This document shows positions 24,411 to 32,674 of a stretch of DNA of 53,737 nt, piece after piece. The stretch spans positions 1 to 53,737 of the forward strand of contig CAKRLV010000018.1 in NCBI GenBank assembly GCA_934359755.1, written 5' to 3'. The position numbers were made by a program, and so were the translations under genes. The notes beneath the pieces are model-generated. The model did not search any database. It was not told the origin of the DNA and saw only the letters and a program-made list of their open reading frames with translations. Each line of letters opens with the position of its first letter. Position 1 is the stretch's first letter. This DNA comes from an uncultured Agathobacter sp. (GTDB taxonomy: Bacteria; Bacillota; Clostridia; Lachnospirales; Lachnospiraceae).

Positions 24411-25850
24411 ATGAGAAAATTAGAAAATAAATGTATGCTGATTACATATTCTGATTCTATGGGGAAAAATCTCACAGAATTAGAGCAGATAGTGGATAAG
24501 TATTTTAGCAAAGCAGTAGGAGGAATTCACATTCTGCCTTTTTTCCCATCATCAGGAGATAGAGGTTTTGCACCTATGGACTATCATAAAGTTGATTCAG
24601 CGTTTGGTGACTGGAGTAACATCGAGCATCTGTCTGACAAGTATTATCTTATGTTCGATTATATGATAAATCATATCTCAGCCCAGAGTGATTATTATAA
24701 GGACTTCCTGGCAAAGAAAGACGAGTCAAAGTATCATGATTTGTTTATCAGATATAAGGATTTCTGGAAAAATGGAGAGCCAACTCAGGAAGAGGTTGAT
24801 GCAATTTATAAGAGAAAACCTAGAGCACCATATGTGGAAGCGCATTTTGCAGATGGAACAGTAGAAAAAGTATGGTGTACATTTGATGAGGAGCAGATAG
24901 ATATCAACTGTAAATCACAGACGGCAAAAGAGTTCATACGCGACAATCTCGAGACACTGTGTAAGCATGGAGCTGCAATGATAAGACTTGATGCTTTTGC
25001 ATATGCTACAAAAAAGGCAGGAAGCAGTTGCTTTTTCATAGAGCCAGATGTCTGGGAATTTCTAAAGGAATGTGAGGATATAGTAAAACCATATGGAGTA
25101 GTGCTATTGCCCGAGATACATGAACATTACACTATGCAGAGTAAAATCGCTGAAAAAGATTATTATGTATATGATTTTGCACTGCCAATGCTTCTCATAA
25201 ATGCTCTTTACTATGGACAGAGCAAATACTTGAAAGAATGGTTCAGAATTTGTCCACGCAAACAGTTTACAACACTTGATACACATGACGGAATTGGAGT
25301 GGTGGATGTCAAGGATCTGCTGCCAGATGAAGAGATAGAAAGAACCAAGGAAGACATTTTCAAATATGGAGCAAATGTTAAAAAAATATATAATACAGCG
25401 GCATACAATAACCTCGATATTTATCAGGTGAACTGTTCATATTATTCAGCACTTGGAGACGATGATAAAGCATATATTCTTGCAAGAGCAATCCAGTTTT
25501 TCGCCCCAGGAATCCCTCAGGTGTACTATGTAGGACTTCTTGCAGGTAAAAATGATTTAAAGCTTCTCGAAGAGACGAAAGTGGGAAGAAATATTAACAG
25601 GCATTATTATGATGCTGATGAAATCGCACAGGAAGTAGAGCGTCCGGTTGTAAAAGAGCTGATTAGATTGATGGAGTTTAGGAATACTCATACGGCATTT
25701 GATGGTGAATTTTTAATGGAGTCATGTGGGGATGATGAACTGCAGATTTTGCGCAAAAATGGAAATGAATGGGCAAGGCTGCAGGCAAATCTTCGGGACA
25801 AGACTTACAAGATTGAGTATACACTTAATTCACAAGTGCACATATTTTAA
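24411..25850 (+). CDS. gtfA: Sucrose phosphorylase (GH13_18)
   Basis: The 479-residue cytosolic enzyme splits sucrose with phosphate into alpha-glucose-1-phosphate and fructose. The GH13 motifs are visible: DYMINHIS (83-90), MIRLDAFAYATKK with nucleophile D194, LLPEIHEH with acid/base E235, and TLDTHDGIGVVDV with D293 as transition-state stabiliser. The length and the THDGIG box are as in the Bifidobacterium and Leuconostoc enzymes rather than alpha-amylases. It lies in the ABC importer unit and its fructose product matches the linked fructokinase. Related GH13_18 enzymes acting on sucrose-6'-phosphate or glucosylglycerate exist, but the operon favours sucrose. Confidence 0.92.
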   Translation: MRKLENKCMLITYSDSMGKNLTELEQIVDKYFSKAVGGIHILPFFPSSGDRGFAPMDYHKVDSAFGDWSNIEHLSDKYYLMFDYMINHISAQSDYYKDFLAKKDESKYHDLFIRYKDFWKNGEPTQEEVDAIYKRKPRAPYVEAHFADGTVEKVWCTFDEEQIDINCKSQTAKEFIRDNLETLCKHGAAMIRLDAFAYATKKAGSSCFFIEPDVWEFLKECEDIVKPYGVVLLPEIHEHYTMQSKIAEKDYYVYDFALPMLLINALYYGQSKYLKEWFRICPRKQFTTLDTHDGIGVVDVKDLLPDEEIERTKEDIFKYGANVKKIYNTAAYNNLDIYQVNCSYYSALGDDDKAYILARAIQFFAPGIPQVYYVGLLAGKNDLKLLEETKVGRNINRHYYDADEIAQEVERPVVKELIRLMEFRNTHTAFDGEFLMESCGDDELQILRKNGNEWARLQANLRDKTYKIEYTLNSQVHIF

Positions 25851-25955
25851 ATTCCTGCTTACATTATTTAAAAGCTTCGCACTTGGGGAGTGTGAAGGCT
25901 TTGCACTTCAAGTGTGTTGGATGTCGGCATAGCATGTACGATATTCCTCATAAAA

Positions 25956-26058
25956 AAATACGGAATTAACCCCGAGTTTGGGTTCGGGAAAGGACACCAC
26001 AGTTTGTTACACTGTGGTGTTCGCTTTATATAGCGGAGCCTCGGTGTAGTCCGTATTT
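25956..26058. other. Multi-hairpin structured element (RNA or MITE-like)
   Basis: The ends AAATACGGA (25956-25964) and TCCGTATTT (26050-26058) pair perfectly and extend into similar bases on both sides. Inside are three hairpins: CCCGAG/TTCGGG (25971-25988), a perfect 10-bp ACACCACAGT/ACTGTGGTGT (25994-26020) and CGCT/AGCG (26022-26035). Together this is a closed multi-branch structure of 103 bases. It begins 105 bases past gtfA and has no T-run directly after it, though TTTATTTTC follows. A structured RNA, an unusual terminator or a small non-autonomous mobile repeat are all possible. Confidence 0.55.
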
Positions 26059-26205
26059 ATTTTCTTCGGAACACATACATGCTCTCCGATATTTACATAG
26101 TGGGGTGCAAAGCAGTTTCGGGGTGTGAAGTGCGAAGCATGTAAATCATGTATAGACTCATACAGGATGGTGTTCAGACTCACTTGGTTGGTAGTGGAAG
26201 CGATA

Positions 26206-26542
26206 GGAATGAGGTGAACGATATTTAAGTGTGGGATGGTACAAAGACTTTATTATAATCAAGGTGGAGCAATGGTATATTTTGTAAGCGACTCCACAGT
26301 GTTTAGATAGTCTTAATAATTCGGACATAACCAGCGGGAATTTGCCATGGACGGCAAATTCAGCGAATATGAGCCAGGACGGCGAATGTGAGCGACGCGT
26401 AATGTATAGAACTACTATATCGAATTATTTAGAGTATCTTAACGCGAGGACTCGGAGCGCATAAAATATACCATTGCTCCACCAATTGATTATATTCACA
26501 ACTTCCAATACCATCCCAAAATACTTAAAGCAGCCTCATTCC
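26206..26542. repeat. 337-bp fold-back inverted repeat, gene-free
   Basis: The two ends GGAATGAGG (26206-26214) and CCTCATTCC (26534-26542) are inverted copies. Inside, arms of roughly 90 bases pair imperfectly, with a perfect 21-bp block (26263-26283 with 26463-26483), and pairing continues inwards (TCTTAATAATTCG region at about 26309-26322 against 26419-26439). At the centre is a perfect 9-bp hairpin GAATTTGCC/GGCAAATTC (26338-26361) and the half-repeat GGACGGC(A/G)AAT. No reading frame is present and no target duplication is obvious. It looks like a MITE or a large structured RNA. Confidence 0.7.
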
Positions 26543-26627
26543 GAGTCACAACATAAACAGGAATTAAGTATTTAAAATTTGGAGAAAGTGTGGTATTATT
26601 ATGTAAATTTTGGAAAGGAGAGCAACA

Positions 26628-27053
26628 ATGCATAAATCATCTTGCAGCAGGAAGAAATTCATAACCATTATGATGATATTAGCAGTATTGTTGTGCTCTT
26701 TTCTAGGCGTTGAATATGACATGACCGAGAATAAGGTCAGTCTTGTTCAGACGGTTCCAGACAGTTCTTCGCTGCAGAAATCACCAGCCTCCATGGGTGA
26801 CGTTGCAGTACATATTATAGACAGTAAGAATTCTGTTCTGGATGAATACACATCAGAGACTGCCATAGCAAGGCAGCTGTCAACCAAAAGAAACGGAGTG
26901 AACACATTCAGAGGCTTATATATAGTTGCCTTTATATTGTGGGTACTAAGCTTATTATTCTTAACCTCAATATATCTCTATCCTAGCAGCATATGCTGTA
27001 GTCAGAGATATATAATCAGGTATATCCATAACAAGGACGGTCACAAAGCATAA
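26628..27053 (+). CDS. Two-pass membrane protein of unknown function
   Basis: The product is 141 residues from ATG 26628, with AAAGGAG upstream. A first membrane helix lies at about 10-28 (KKFITIMMILAVLLCSFLGV), then an extracytoplasmic loop of about 70 residues with Ser/Val/Asp, then a second helix at about 98-120 (GLYIVAFILWVLSLLFLTSI) and a basic cytoplasmic tail (YIIRYIHNKDGHKA). No family recognised. The next two genes encode tiny one-pass membrane proteins; the three may form one membrane complex. Confidence 0.6.
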   Translation: MHKSSCSRKKFITIMMILAVLLCSFLGVEYDMTENKVSLVQTVPDSSSLQKSPASMGDVAVHIIDSKNSVLDEYTSETAIARQLSTKRNGVNTFRGLYIVAFILWVLSLLFLTSIYLYPSSICCSQRYIIRYIHNKDGHKA

Positions 27054-27122
27054 TTTTATCTAATCATATTTTACCTATGAAATCATAGGTCTATTTTGCG
27101 TGCAAAAACATGGAGGAAAATT

Positions 27123-27248
27123 ATGACAGAAAAAATTATTATATTTGCGTTTTTGATGATTGTGATAGGGGCTAGTGCAATAGCCTGGTGGTTCGAGAAC
27201 GGACCTGAGAAAAGAGATACTGATAAAAAGGAAGGTACAGAGGAATAA
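27123..27248 (+). CDS. 41-residue small membrane protein
   Basis: ATG at 27123 is preceded by ATGGAGG at good distance. The protein is one membrane helix (KIIIFAFLMIVIGASAIAWW) followed by a charged tail (FENGPEKRDTDKKEGTEE). Its TAA overlaps the ATG of the next small gene (TAATG), a sign of coupled translation and therefore of real coding. It resembles in size the small subunits of sodium-dependent transporters, but no large subunit is near. Function unknown. Confidence 0.6.
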   Translation: MTEKIIIFAFLMIVIGASAIAWWFENGPEKRDTDKKEGTEE

Positions 27249-27379
27249 TGGATACAGGAATGACAGGATGGTTAATTGGTGCAGGAATAATAGCAGTTCA
27301 GATTGTTTTTATATATGCTTTAGGAAAGATACTTTCCATTTTTACAAATCGCGTGTTGCCAGATTCAAATGAAAAATAA
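27248..27379 (+). CDS. 43-residue small membrane protein
   Basis: The gene starts on the stop codon of the preceding 41-residue gene. The helix GMTGWLIGAGIIAVQIVFIY spans the membrane, followed by a short polar tail (RVLPDSNEK). The coupling, hydrophobic helix and polar tail are what a translated small membrane protein shows. No family recognised; it ends 89 bases before DAP dehydrogenase, which has its own ribosome site. Confidence 0.6.
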   Translation: MDTGMTGWLIGAGIIAVQIVFIYALGKILSIFTNRVLPDSNEK

Positions 27380-27468
27380 TATCAACAGTAGCGTAGTTCG
27401 TTCTTGAAATTTGCACTGCGTAGTATTATCATACAAAAGAAAATAGGGACGAATGAAAGGAGTCTTAA

Positions 27469-28452
27469 ATGATTAAGATTGGAATTTTTGGATATGGTAA
27501 CCTCGGAAGAGGTGTTGAATGCGCAGTAGCAAAGAATAAAGATATGGAGCTTGTTGGTGTATTTACAAGACGTGATCCAGCTACAGTCAAGGTGGCAACA
27601 GCGGGCGTGAACGTGTATCATGAAGATGCATTAAAGGATATGCAGGATAAGATAGATGTACTTGTTCTTTGTGGCGGAAGTGCAACAGATCTTCCAGAGC
27701 AGACACCTAAGTATGCTGCATTGTGCAATGTTGTAGATAGTTTTGATACACATGCAAGAATCCCAGAGCATTTTGCAAATGTTGATAAAGCAGCAAAAGC
27801 AGCGGGCAGGACTTGTGTAATTTCATGTGGATGGGATCCAGGAATGTTCTCGCTTAACAGATTGTATGCAAATTGCATCTTACCAGATGGTAAAGATTAT
27901 ACATTCTGGGGAAAAGGCGTAAGCCAGGGACATTCAGATGCAGTTCGTAGAATTGATGGAGTAAAGGATTGCAGACAGTACACAATTCCTGTAGATGCTG
28001 CAATGGATGCTGTAAGAGCTGGAAAGCAGCCTGAACTTACAACACGTCAGAAGCATGTTCGTGAGTGCTTCGTAGTAGCAGAGGATGGAGCTGATCTTGC
28101 AAAGATTGAATCAGAGATTAAGAATATGCCAAATTATTTTGCTGATTATGATACAACAGTTCATTTTATCTCAGAGGAAGAGATGAAGCGTGATCACAGT
28201 GGTCTTCCACATGGCGGAAGTGTAATCCGTACAGGTGTTACAGGACACAATGATGAGCATACGCATGTAATCGAGTATAGTCTTAAGCTTGATTCAAATC
28301 CTGAGTTTACAGGTTCGGTAATAGCTGCATATGCAAGAGCAGTATACAAACTCAACAGCGAAGGACAGACTGGATGTAAGACAGTGTTTGATATTGCACC
28401 AGCTTATTTATCAGATTTAAGCGGTGACGAATTGAGAGCACATATGTTATAA
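27469..28452 (+). CDS. ddh: meso-Diaminopimelate D-dehydrogenase
   Basis: The 327-residue NADPH-dependent enzyme makes meso-diaminopimelate from tetrahydrodipicolinate in one step (EC 1.4.1.16), for lysine and peptidoglycan synthesis. The Rossmann motif GIFGYGNLGRGVE (4-16), the substrate loop CGWDPGMFSLNRLYANC and GKGVSQGHSDAVRRIDGVKD match Ddh from Corynebacterium and clostridia. Length agrees with the family (about 320-330). AAAGGAG before ATG. Hairpins follow, so it is probably the end of its unit. Confidence 0.95.
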   Translation: MIKIGIFGYGNLGRGVECAVAKNKDMELVGVFTRRDPATVKVATAGVNVYHEDALKDMQDKIDVLVLCGGSATDLPEQTPKYAALCNVVDSFDTHARIPEHFANVDKAAKAAGRTCVISCGWDPGMFSLNRLYANCILPDGKDYTFWGKGVSQGHSDAVRRIDGVKDCRQYTIPVDAAMDAVRAGKQPELTTRQKHVRECFVVAEDGADLAKIESEIKNMPNYFADYDTTVHFISEEEMKRDHSGLPHGGSVIRTGVTGHNDEHTHVIEYSLKLDSNPEFTGSVIAAYARAVYKLNSEGQTGCKTVFDIAPAYLSDLSGDELRAHML

Positions 28453-28469
28453 ACACATATGTTATAATC

Positions 28470-28501
28470 GCATAGCTTGACACCGTGGTGTTAAGCTATG
28501 C
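28470..28501 (+). terminator. Long hairpin after ddh
   Basis: GCATAGCTTGACACC and GGTGTTAAGCTATGC form a 15-bp stem with one G-T pair and a very short centre (GT). It lies 18 bases past the stop. There is no T-run after it, so it may protect the mRNA 3' end. Confidence 0.55.
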
Positions 28502-28603
28502 GCAGTAGTGCTAATTATTGAATGATTACAGCCCCTGACTCGTAGAGACATTTTAAATGGGGCGTAATCGTTGCTTGTCACACGGTTAGGTGTGAACTGT
28601 AGC

Positions 28604-28638
28604 GAAGCGTTTCTGTAGTGGAGGCGCTTCTTTTTTTT
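28604..28638 (+). terminator. Rho-independent terminator
   Basis: GAAGCG pairs with CGCTTC (28604-28630), followed by eight T. It lies before the AIM24-like gene and ends read-through from ddh. Confidence 0.8.
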
Positions 28639-28733
28639 GTGGGGTTTTAGAAAAATTCATTTTGTGGTAGAATAAACATGTTTCAATTATTATTTGAAAA
28701 TATGAATTATGGTTAATGAAAAGGAGAAAGAAG

Positions 28734-29411
28734 ATGAAGTATTCAATTGATGGACAGAGCCTGCCGGTTCTTAAGGTATGGCTTGAACAGGGAGAAGCAG
28801 TAGAGTGTGAAGCTGGAGCAATGTCATGGATGGATAATGGCATCCAGATGCAGACAACTGCAGGTGGAATTGGCAAGATGTTCGGACGTATGATAACAAA
28901 AGAGAGCGCATTTATGAATACATATTATGCATCACAGGCGGGCGAGATTGCTTTTTCATCAAAGTTTCCAGGTTCAATCCAAGCCATCGAAATTACACCA
29001 GGAAATGGACTTGTTATTCAAAAAGGAGCATTTCTTGCTTCATTTGGAAATATTACAAATGAGGTATATATTCAGAGAAAACTTGGTGGTGGATTGTTCG
29101 GTGGAGAAGGATTTCTGATGAGAAGATTCACTGGAACAGGAATCGTGTTTCTGGAGATTGATGGTTCTGCGCATGAATATGACATACCAGCAGGAAGCAG
29201 CAAGATAATTGATACTGGTTATGTTGCAGCAATGTCAGAATCATGTCAGCTTGAGATTCAGACTATCAAAGGAGTTACGAATGTACTTTTTGGTGGAGAA
29301 GGTCTGTTCAATACGGTAGTATATGGACCAGGAAGAGTGACATTACAGAGTATGCCAATAGCATCAACAGCAGCTGCGCTGTATCAGTACATGCCACATT
29401 CCTCAAATTAA
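28734..29411 (+). CDS. AIM24/TIGR00266 family protein
   Basis: The 225-residue protein of the DUF124 family starts at ATG 28734 with AAGGAGAAAG upstream. The hallmarks are LEQGEAVECEAGAMSWMDNG near the N-terminus, repeated beta strands (IEITPGNGLVIQKGAFLASF), and ESCQLEIQTIKGVTNVLFGG(E)GLF near the end. It is a cytoplasmic beta-helix-like fold of unknown biochemical role; yeast homologues act in mitochondrial membrane organisation. Its stop codon TAA is the first unit of a tandem repeat. Single gene. Confidence 0.9.
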   Translation: MKYSIDGQSLPVLKVWLEQGEAVECEAGAMSWMDNGIQMQTTAGGIGKMFGRMITKESAFMNTYYASQAGEIAFSSKFPGSIQAIEITPGNGLVIQKGAFLASFGNITNEVYIQRKLGGGLFGGEGFLMRRFTGTGIVFLEIDGSAHEYDIPAGSSKIIDTGYVAAMSESCQLEIQTIKGVTNVLFGGEGLFNTVVYGPGRVTLQSMPIASTAAALYQYMPHSSN

Positions 29412-29544
29412 TAGCTGCTAAGTGATTAATAGTCATTAAGTGATTAATAGTCACTAATTAATAGCTGTTAATGATTAATAGCTGCAAATTGATTAATAGT
29501 CACTGATTAATAGCTACTAATTGATTAATAGCCGTTGAACGGAT
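29409..29544 (+). repeat. Tandem array of 8 units (14-19 bp) with TAATAG core
   Basis: Eight units start TAATAG and end GAT or AAT: TAATAGCTGCTAAGTGAT, TAATAGTCATTAAGTGAT, TAATAGTCACTAAT, TAATAGCTGTTAATGAT, TAATAGCTGCAAATTGAT, TAATAGTCACTGAT, TAATAGCTACTAATTGAT and a final diverged one. The first TAA is the stop codon of the AIM24-like gene. Unit lengths vary by indels (14, 17, 18 or 19), so it is looser than the other arrays. It fills the whole gap up to the azlD stop on the other strand. Confidence 0.88.
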
Positions 29545-29861
29545 TAAGTCATAAACTGCATAATCCGTTCAACAATAAATACAGCAAAACAAGCGAGAAG
29601 AGCCACGGTAAGCAGGCTCTTTTCTTTGTATGCGGCAATAATTGCGACAGCAAAACCTACGAGTGCAGATATAGTAAATGATGTAGATGAAAGTATTGCA
29701 GGGAACGTCATTGCTGCAAGGCATGCATAAGGTACATAGTATAAAAACGATTTAATATAGACGTTTGTAATTTCTTTTTTTGCAAGAACAAGTGGCAGCA
29801 TACGTATTAAATAAGTAACCCCTGCCATTACTAAAATATATAAATAAATATTATTTGTCAT
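29544..29861 (-). CDS. azlD: AzlD-like branched-chain amino acid exporter subunit
   Basis: The 105-residue membrane protein has four expected helices and starts at the minus-strand ATG at 29861 (TNNIYLYILVMAGVTYLIRM). The family motif TYLIRMLPLVLA and YYVPYACLAAMTFPAIL match AzlD. With AzlC it exports branched-chain amino acids. The genes overlap by 11 bases, indicating coupled translation; the ribosome site lies inside azlC. Confidence 0.9.
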   Translation of the reverse strand: MTNNIYLYILVMAGVTYLIRMLPLVLAKKEITNVYIKSFLYYVPYACLAAMTFPAILSSTSFTISALVGFAVAIIAAYKEKSLLTVALLACFAVFIVERIMQFMT

Positions 29862-30564
29862 TTGATTTTTCCTCATCAATTGGTTTAAGTACTGCGGCAA
29901 TTCCTGCAACAAGTATTGTTGTTATAATTATGACAAAACCGGAAGATACTTTATTGAGAATCGGTGTGACTGCGAAGAGTCCGCTTATTGCCATTGCTGT
30001 AAGAACAACTGCAAGGATTGCCTTGTCCTTCTTGGCTGGCGGAAGTATTATCGCAAGAAACATTCCGTAGATGGCAATTCCAAGTGCACTCATGATAAAA
30101 GCGGGCAGTATGTTGCCAAATACTGCACCTGCGAAAGTGCCGAGGAACCACCCTGGCAATGCAATCGCCATTATTCCATAGTGATAAGCTGGGCGAAGTT
30201 TACCCTCGCAGGAAGCACCAAGTGCAAAAATCTCATCTGTCACGCCAAATGCCATGAGAAATCGATGGATATTCTTAGTGCCTTTATCAAGCTTCTGTGC
30301 GAGAGAAAATGACATCAGGCTGTATCGCAGATTGATGATTAACTGGGTGAGTGCCATCTCAATGAGCGTTCCACCAGAAGCAATTATTGACAGACCATCA
30401 AACTGGCCCGCCGAAGTAACGTTTGTAACAGATATAAGGACAGCATGCCATACGCTGAAATCGTTGGATACAACAGCCATTCCAAAAGTGAATGACACTG
30501 CGAAATATCCCAAAGCGACAGGAATACCGTCTTGTAGACCTTTTTTAAAATTATTGTTGTTCAT
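29851..30564 (-). CDS. azlC: AzlC-like branched-chain amino acid permease
   Basis: The 237-residue integral membrane protein matches AzlC: GLQDGIPVALGYFAVSFTFG at the N-terminus, then LINLRYSLMSFSLAQ and FGVTDEIFALG, motifs shared by the family, with about 6-7 helices. It exports leucine and relatives with AzlD. First gene of the minus-strand pair; the upstream 220 bases to the EamA gene on the other strand probably hold divergent promoters. Confidence 0.92.
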   Translation of the reverse strand: MNNNNFKKGLQDGIPVALGYFAVSFTFGMAVVSNDFSVWHAVLISVTNVTSAGQFDGLSIIASGGTLIEMALTQLIINLRYSLMSFSLAQKLDKGTKNIHRFLMAFGVTDEIFALGASCEGKLRPAYHYGIMAIALPGWFLGTFAGAVFGNILPAFIMSALGIAIYGMFLAIILPPAKKDKAILAVVLTAMAISGLFAVTPILNKVSSGFVIIITTILVAGIAAVLKPIDEEKSNDK

Positions 30565-30782
30565 ATCTAATCCCTTATAAACTAAAATTATGAAAATTTT
30601 TTAATAATTTGTATCTATTTTAATGAAAATTAGCTTTCAACATAATATGATACACGAATTGAGATGGAAAACAAGTATAAAAGTGTGGTATATTTATTAC
30701 GATTTAAATTGGTTTAGTATTAAAAGAAGGAGTGTAACTGTTATTATCAGGCAGCGACTGTGAAGATAATTGAGGTTACAAA

Positions 30783-31649
30783 GTGATAATTTCTATGTCA
30801 GAAAAAAATAAAGGAATATTATGCATATTATCAGCAGCATTTTTCTTTTCACTTATGACAGTGTTCGTGAGGATGGCAGGTGATTTGCCAACTATGCAGA
30901 AAGTTTTGTTCAGAAATCTGGTAGCAGCTTTATTTTCATGGGGAATGCTTATTAAGGCAGGTGAGAAGCTGGATTTTCATAATAAGGAAAATGTAAAATG
31001 CCTGTTTTTACGTGCATTTTTCGGAACAACAGGTATGATTTTTAATTTTTATGCAATAGACAGACTTAATATCTCTGATGCAAACATGCTCAATAAGCTG
31101 TCTCCTTTCTTCGCAATTCTTGCAAGTGGAATTATTTTAAAAGAAAAGGCTCATAAGTTTGAATGGCTGTCAGTAATCATAGCTTTTCTGGGAGCATTGC
31201 TTGTAATCAAGCCTGGCTTTTCAATGAGCGCGGGACCAGCTTTTATAGGTATGCTTGGTGGTCTGGGAGCTGGACTTGCGTATACTTTTGTTAGAAAACT
31301 GGGGAAGAATGGCGTAAAAGGACCTGTGATAGTAATGTTCTTTTCGACTTTTTCAGTAATTGTATGCCTGCCGGGATTTCTGCTCACCTATAAACCGATG
31401 ACTATGGCGCAGCTAGGTATTTTAATTCTCGCGGGAGTTGCAGCGACTGGCGGTCAGCTTTCAATAACAGCGGCATATACGCATGCGCCAGCTAAAGAGA
31501 TATCCGTATATGATTATTCGCAGGTTATTTTTGCGGCTATATGGGGATTTTTCCTCTTTGATCAGGTGCCGGATATATACAGCTTCATCGGCTATGCAGT
31601 TATTATTGCGGCAGCAGTTATGAAATTTGTGCATGGCAAAAATAAATAG
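30783..31649 (+). CDS. EamA/DMT-family transporter
   Basis: The 288-residue protein has ten expected membrane helices in two EamA repeats (KGILCILSAAFFFSLMTVFV ... GMLGGLGAGLAYTFVRKLGK). Such proteins export metabolites or amino acids; the substrate is not visible. I chose GTG 30783 because GAGG lies 7 bases upstream; an ATG at 30795 is four codons further. Single gene, divergent from azlCD. Confidence 0.88.
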   Translation: MIISMSEKNKGILCILSAAFFFSLMTVFVRMAGDLPTMQKVLFRNLVAALFSWGMLIKAGEKLDFHNKENVKCLFLRAFFGTTGMIFNFYAIDRLNISDANMLNKLSPFFAILASGIILKEKAHKFEWLSVIIAFLGALLVIKPGFSMSAGPAFIGMLGGLGAGLAYTFVRKLGKNGVKGPVIVMFFSTFSVIVCLPGFLLTYKPMTMAQLGILILAGVAATGGQLSITAAYTHAPAKEISVYDYSQVIFAAIWGFFLFDQVPDIYSFIGYAVIIAAAVMKFVHGKNK

Positions 31650-31691
31650 TGTGTAAATTTAAGATACCTAAGAGAAAATGGAGGTAGTATT

Positions 31692-32663
31692 ATGAAGAAG
31701 AAAATAGTGATGAGCATTATGGTGGCATCAATGCTGGCCGGGCTATGTGCATGTACTGGCAGCAATACCGCTAAAGATGATAACAAAGCACAAACCAGTA
31801 CAGAAAAGACAACAGAACATGACACGCAAAACAGTGAAATGAATGCGACCGAAAAAGCATCGGAAAGTGCGACAGAATATACAGAAAAGAATACAGAAAA
31901 AGACACAGAGAAATCATCAGAGAAGCCTGCTGATACACAAAATTCAGAGGCTGATGATAGTGAAACAGAAAAATCCGGGTATTCCGCAGCAACGGATAAA
32001 TCAGATGATGAGGTTGAAGATTTTGCAAAAAAGATAACAGAAGATTTCAAAAATAAGGATTGGCAATCTCTAGCGGAGAAAATATCATATCCTATTACTA
32101 TTAATGAAAAATATTATGCAGACAAAGATAAATTTATGAAGAATGACTGGTCGAAAGAATTTTCAGATGAATTTATCGATAATGTAGCAAAGGCAAAGAC
32201 GTCAGATTTATTTTGCAATTGGTCAGGAATAATGCTTGATGATGGTTCTGTGTGGTTTGTGCAGGATGGGGACAAACTGGTAATATCAGCAATTAATTAT
32301 AATGATGGAAATAACAAGCCAGATTCTTCGTCAGGAATTGTAGGTCACTTTAAGCTTGATATGAATATGACTGAAAAGAATCTTAAGAACTATTCCTCTT
32401 TGCAGGAAATGTTTGGAACAGGAATTCAGCTGGGTGGAAGTATGTCTATTAATGAAGACAATACATTCAGTATGTCTCTTGCACTTGAGCAGGAATTATC
32501 AGGCACGTACGATCAGGATGAGAATGTTATAAATGTAAAAGCGAAAGATGAAAGCGGAAATGAAGAAGAACTGACAATGTCTTTTGAAACAATTGATGGA
32601 ACATTCTATATAATAAGTGAGTGTTCTGGCGAAAGCATTTATTGGACTAAACTTGCAGAATAA
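31692..32663 (+). CDS. Lipoprotein with Thr/Glu-rich linker
   Basis: The 323-residue lipoprotein has lipobox LCAC with Cys21, then a low-complexity linker of about 85 residues rich in Thr, Glu, Ser and Lys, probably spanning the wall, then a folded domain from about residue 110. It contains EDFAKKITEDFKNKDWQSLA, as in DUF4829/nuclear-transport-factor-like folds, and a second half with strands (GHFKLDMNMTEKNL, LGGSMSINEDNTFSMSLALE, LSGTYDQDENVINV). Function unknown. The stop overlaps the first possible start of the HAD gene, suggesting one operon. Confidence 0.75.
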   Translation: MKKKIVMSIMVASMLAGLCACTGSNTAKDDNKAQTSTEKTTEHDTQNSEMNATEKASESATEYTEKNTEKDTEKSSEKPADTQNSEADDSETEKSGYSAATDKSDDEVEDFAKKITEDFKNKDWQSLAEKISYPITINEKYYADKDKFMKNDWSKEFSDEFIDNVAKAKTSDLFCNWSGIMLDDGSVWFVQDGDKLVISAINYNDGNNKPDSSSGIVGHFKLDMNMTEKNLKNYSSLQEMFGTGIQLGGSMSINEDNTFSMSLALEQELSGTYDQDENVINVKAKDESGNEEELTMSFETIDGTFYIISECSGESIYWTKLAE

Positions 32664-32674
32664 TGAGGATGGAT

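Noticed and set aside
26206..26542. Insertion sequence with transposase
   Set aside because: There is no transposase frame of any length and no clear target duplication; only a MITE-like reading remains possible.
27123..27379. MetS-type small subunits of a sodium-dependent transporter
   Set aside because: Size fits, but no NSS transporter gene is nearby and sequence motifs are not specific.
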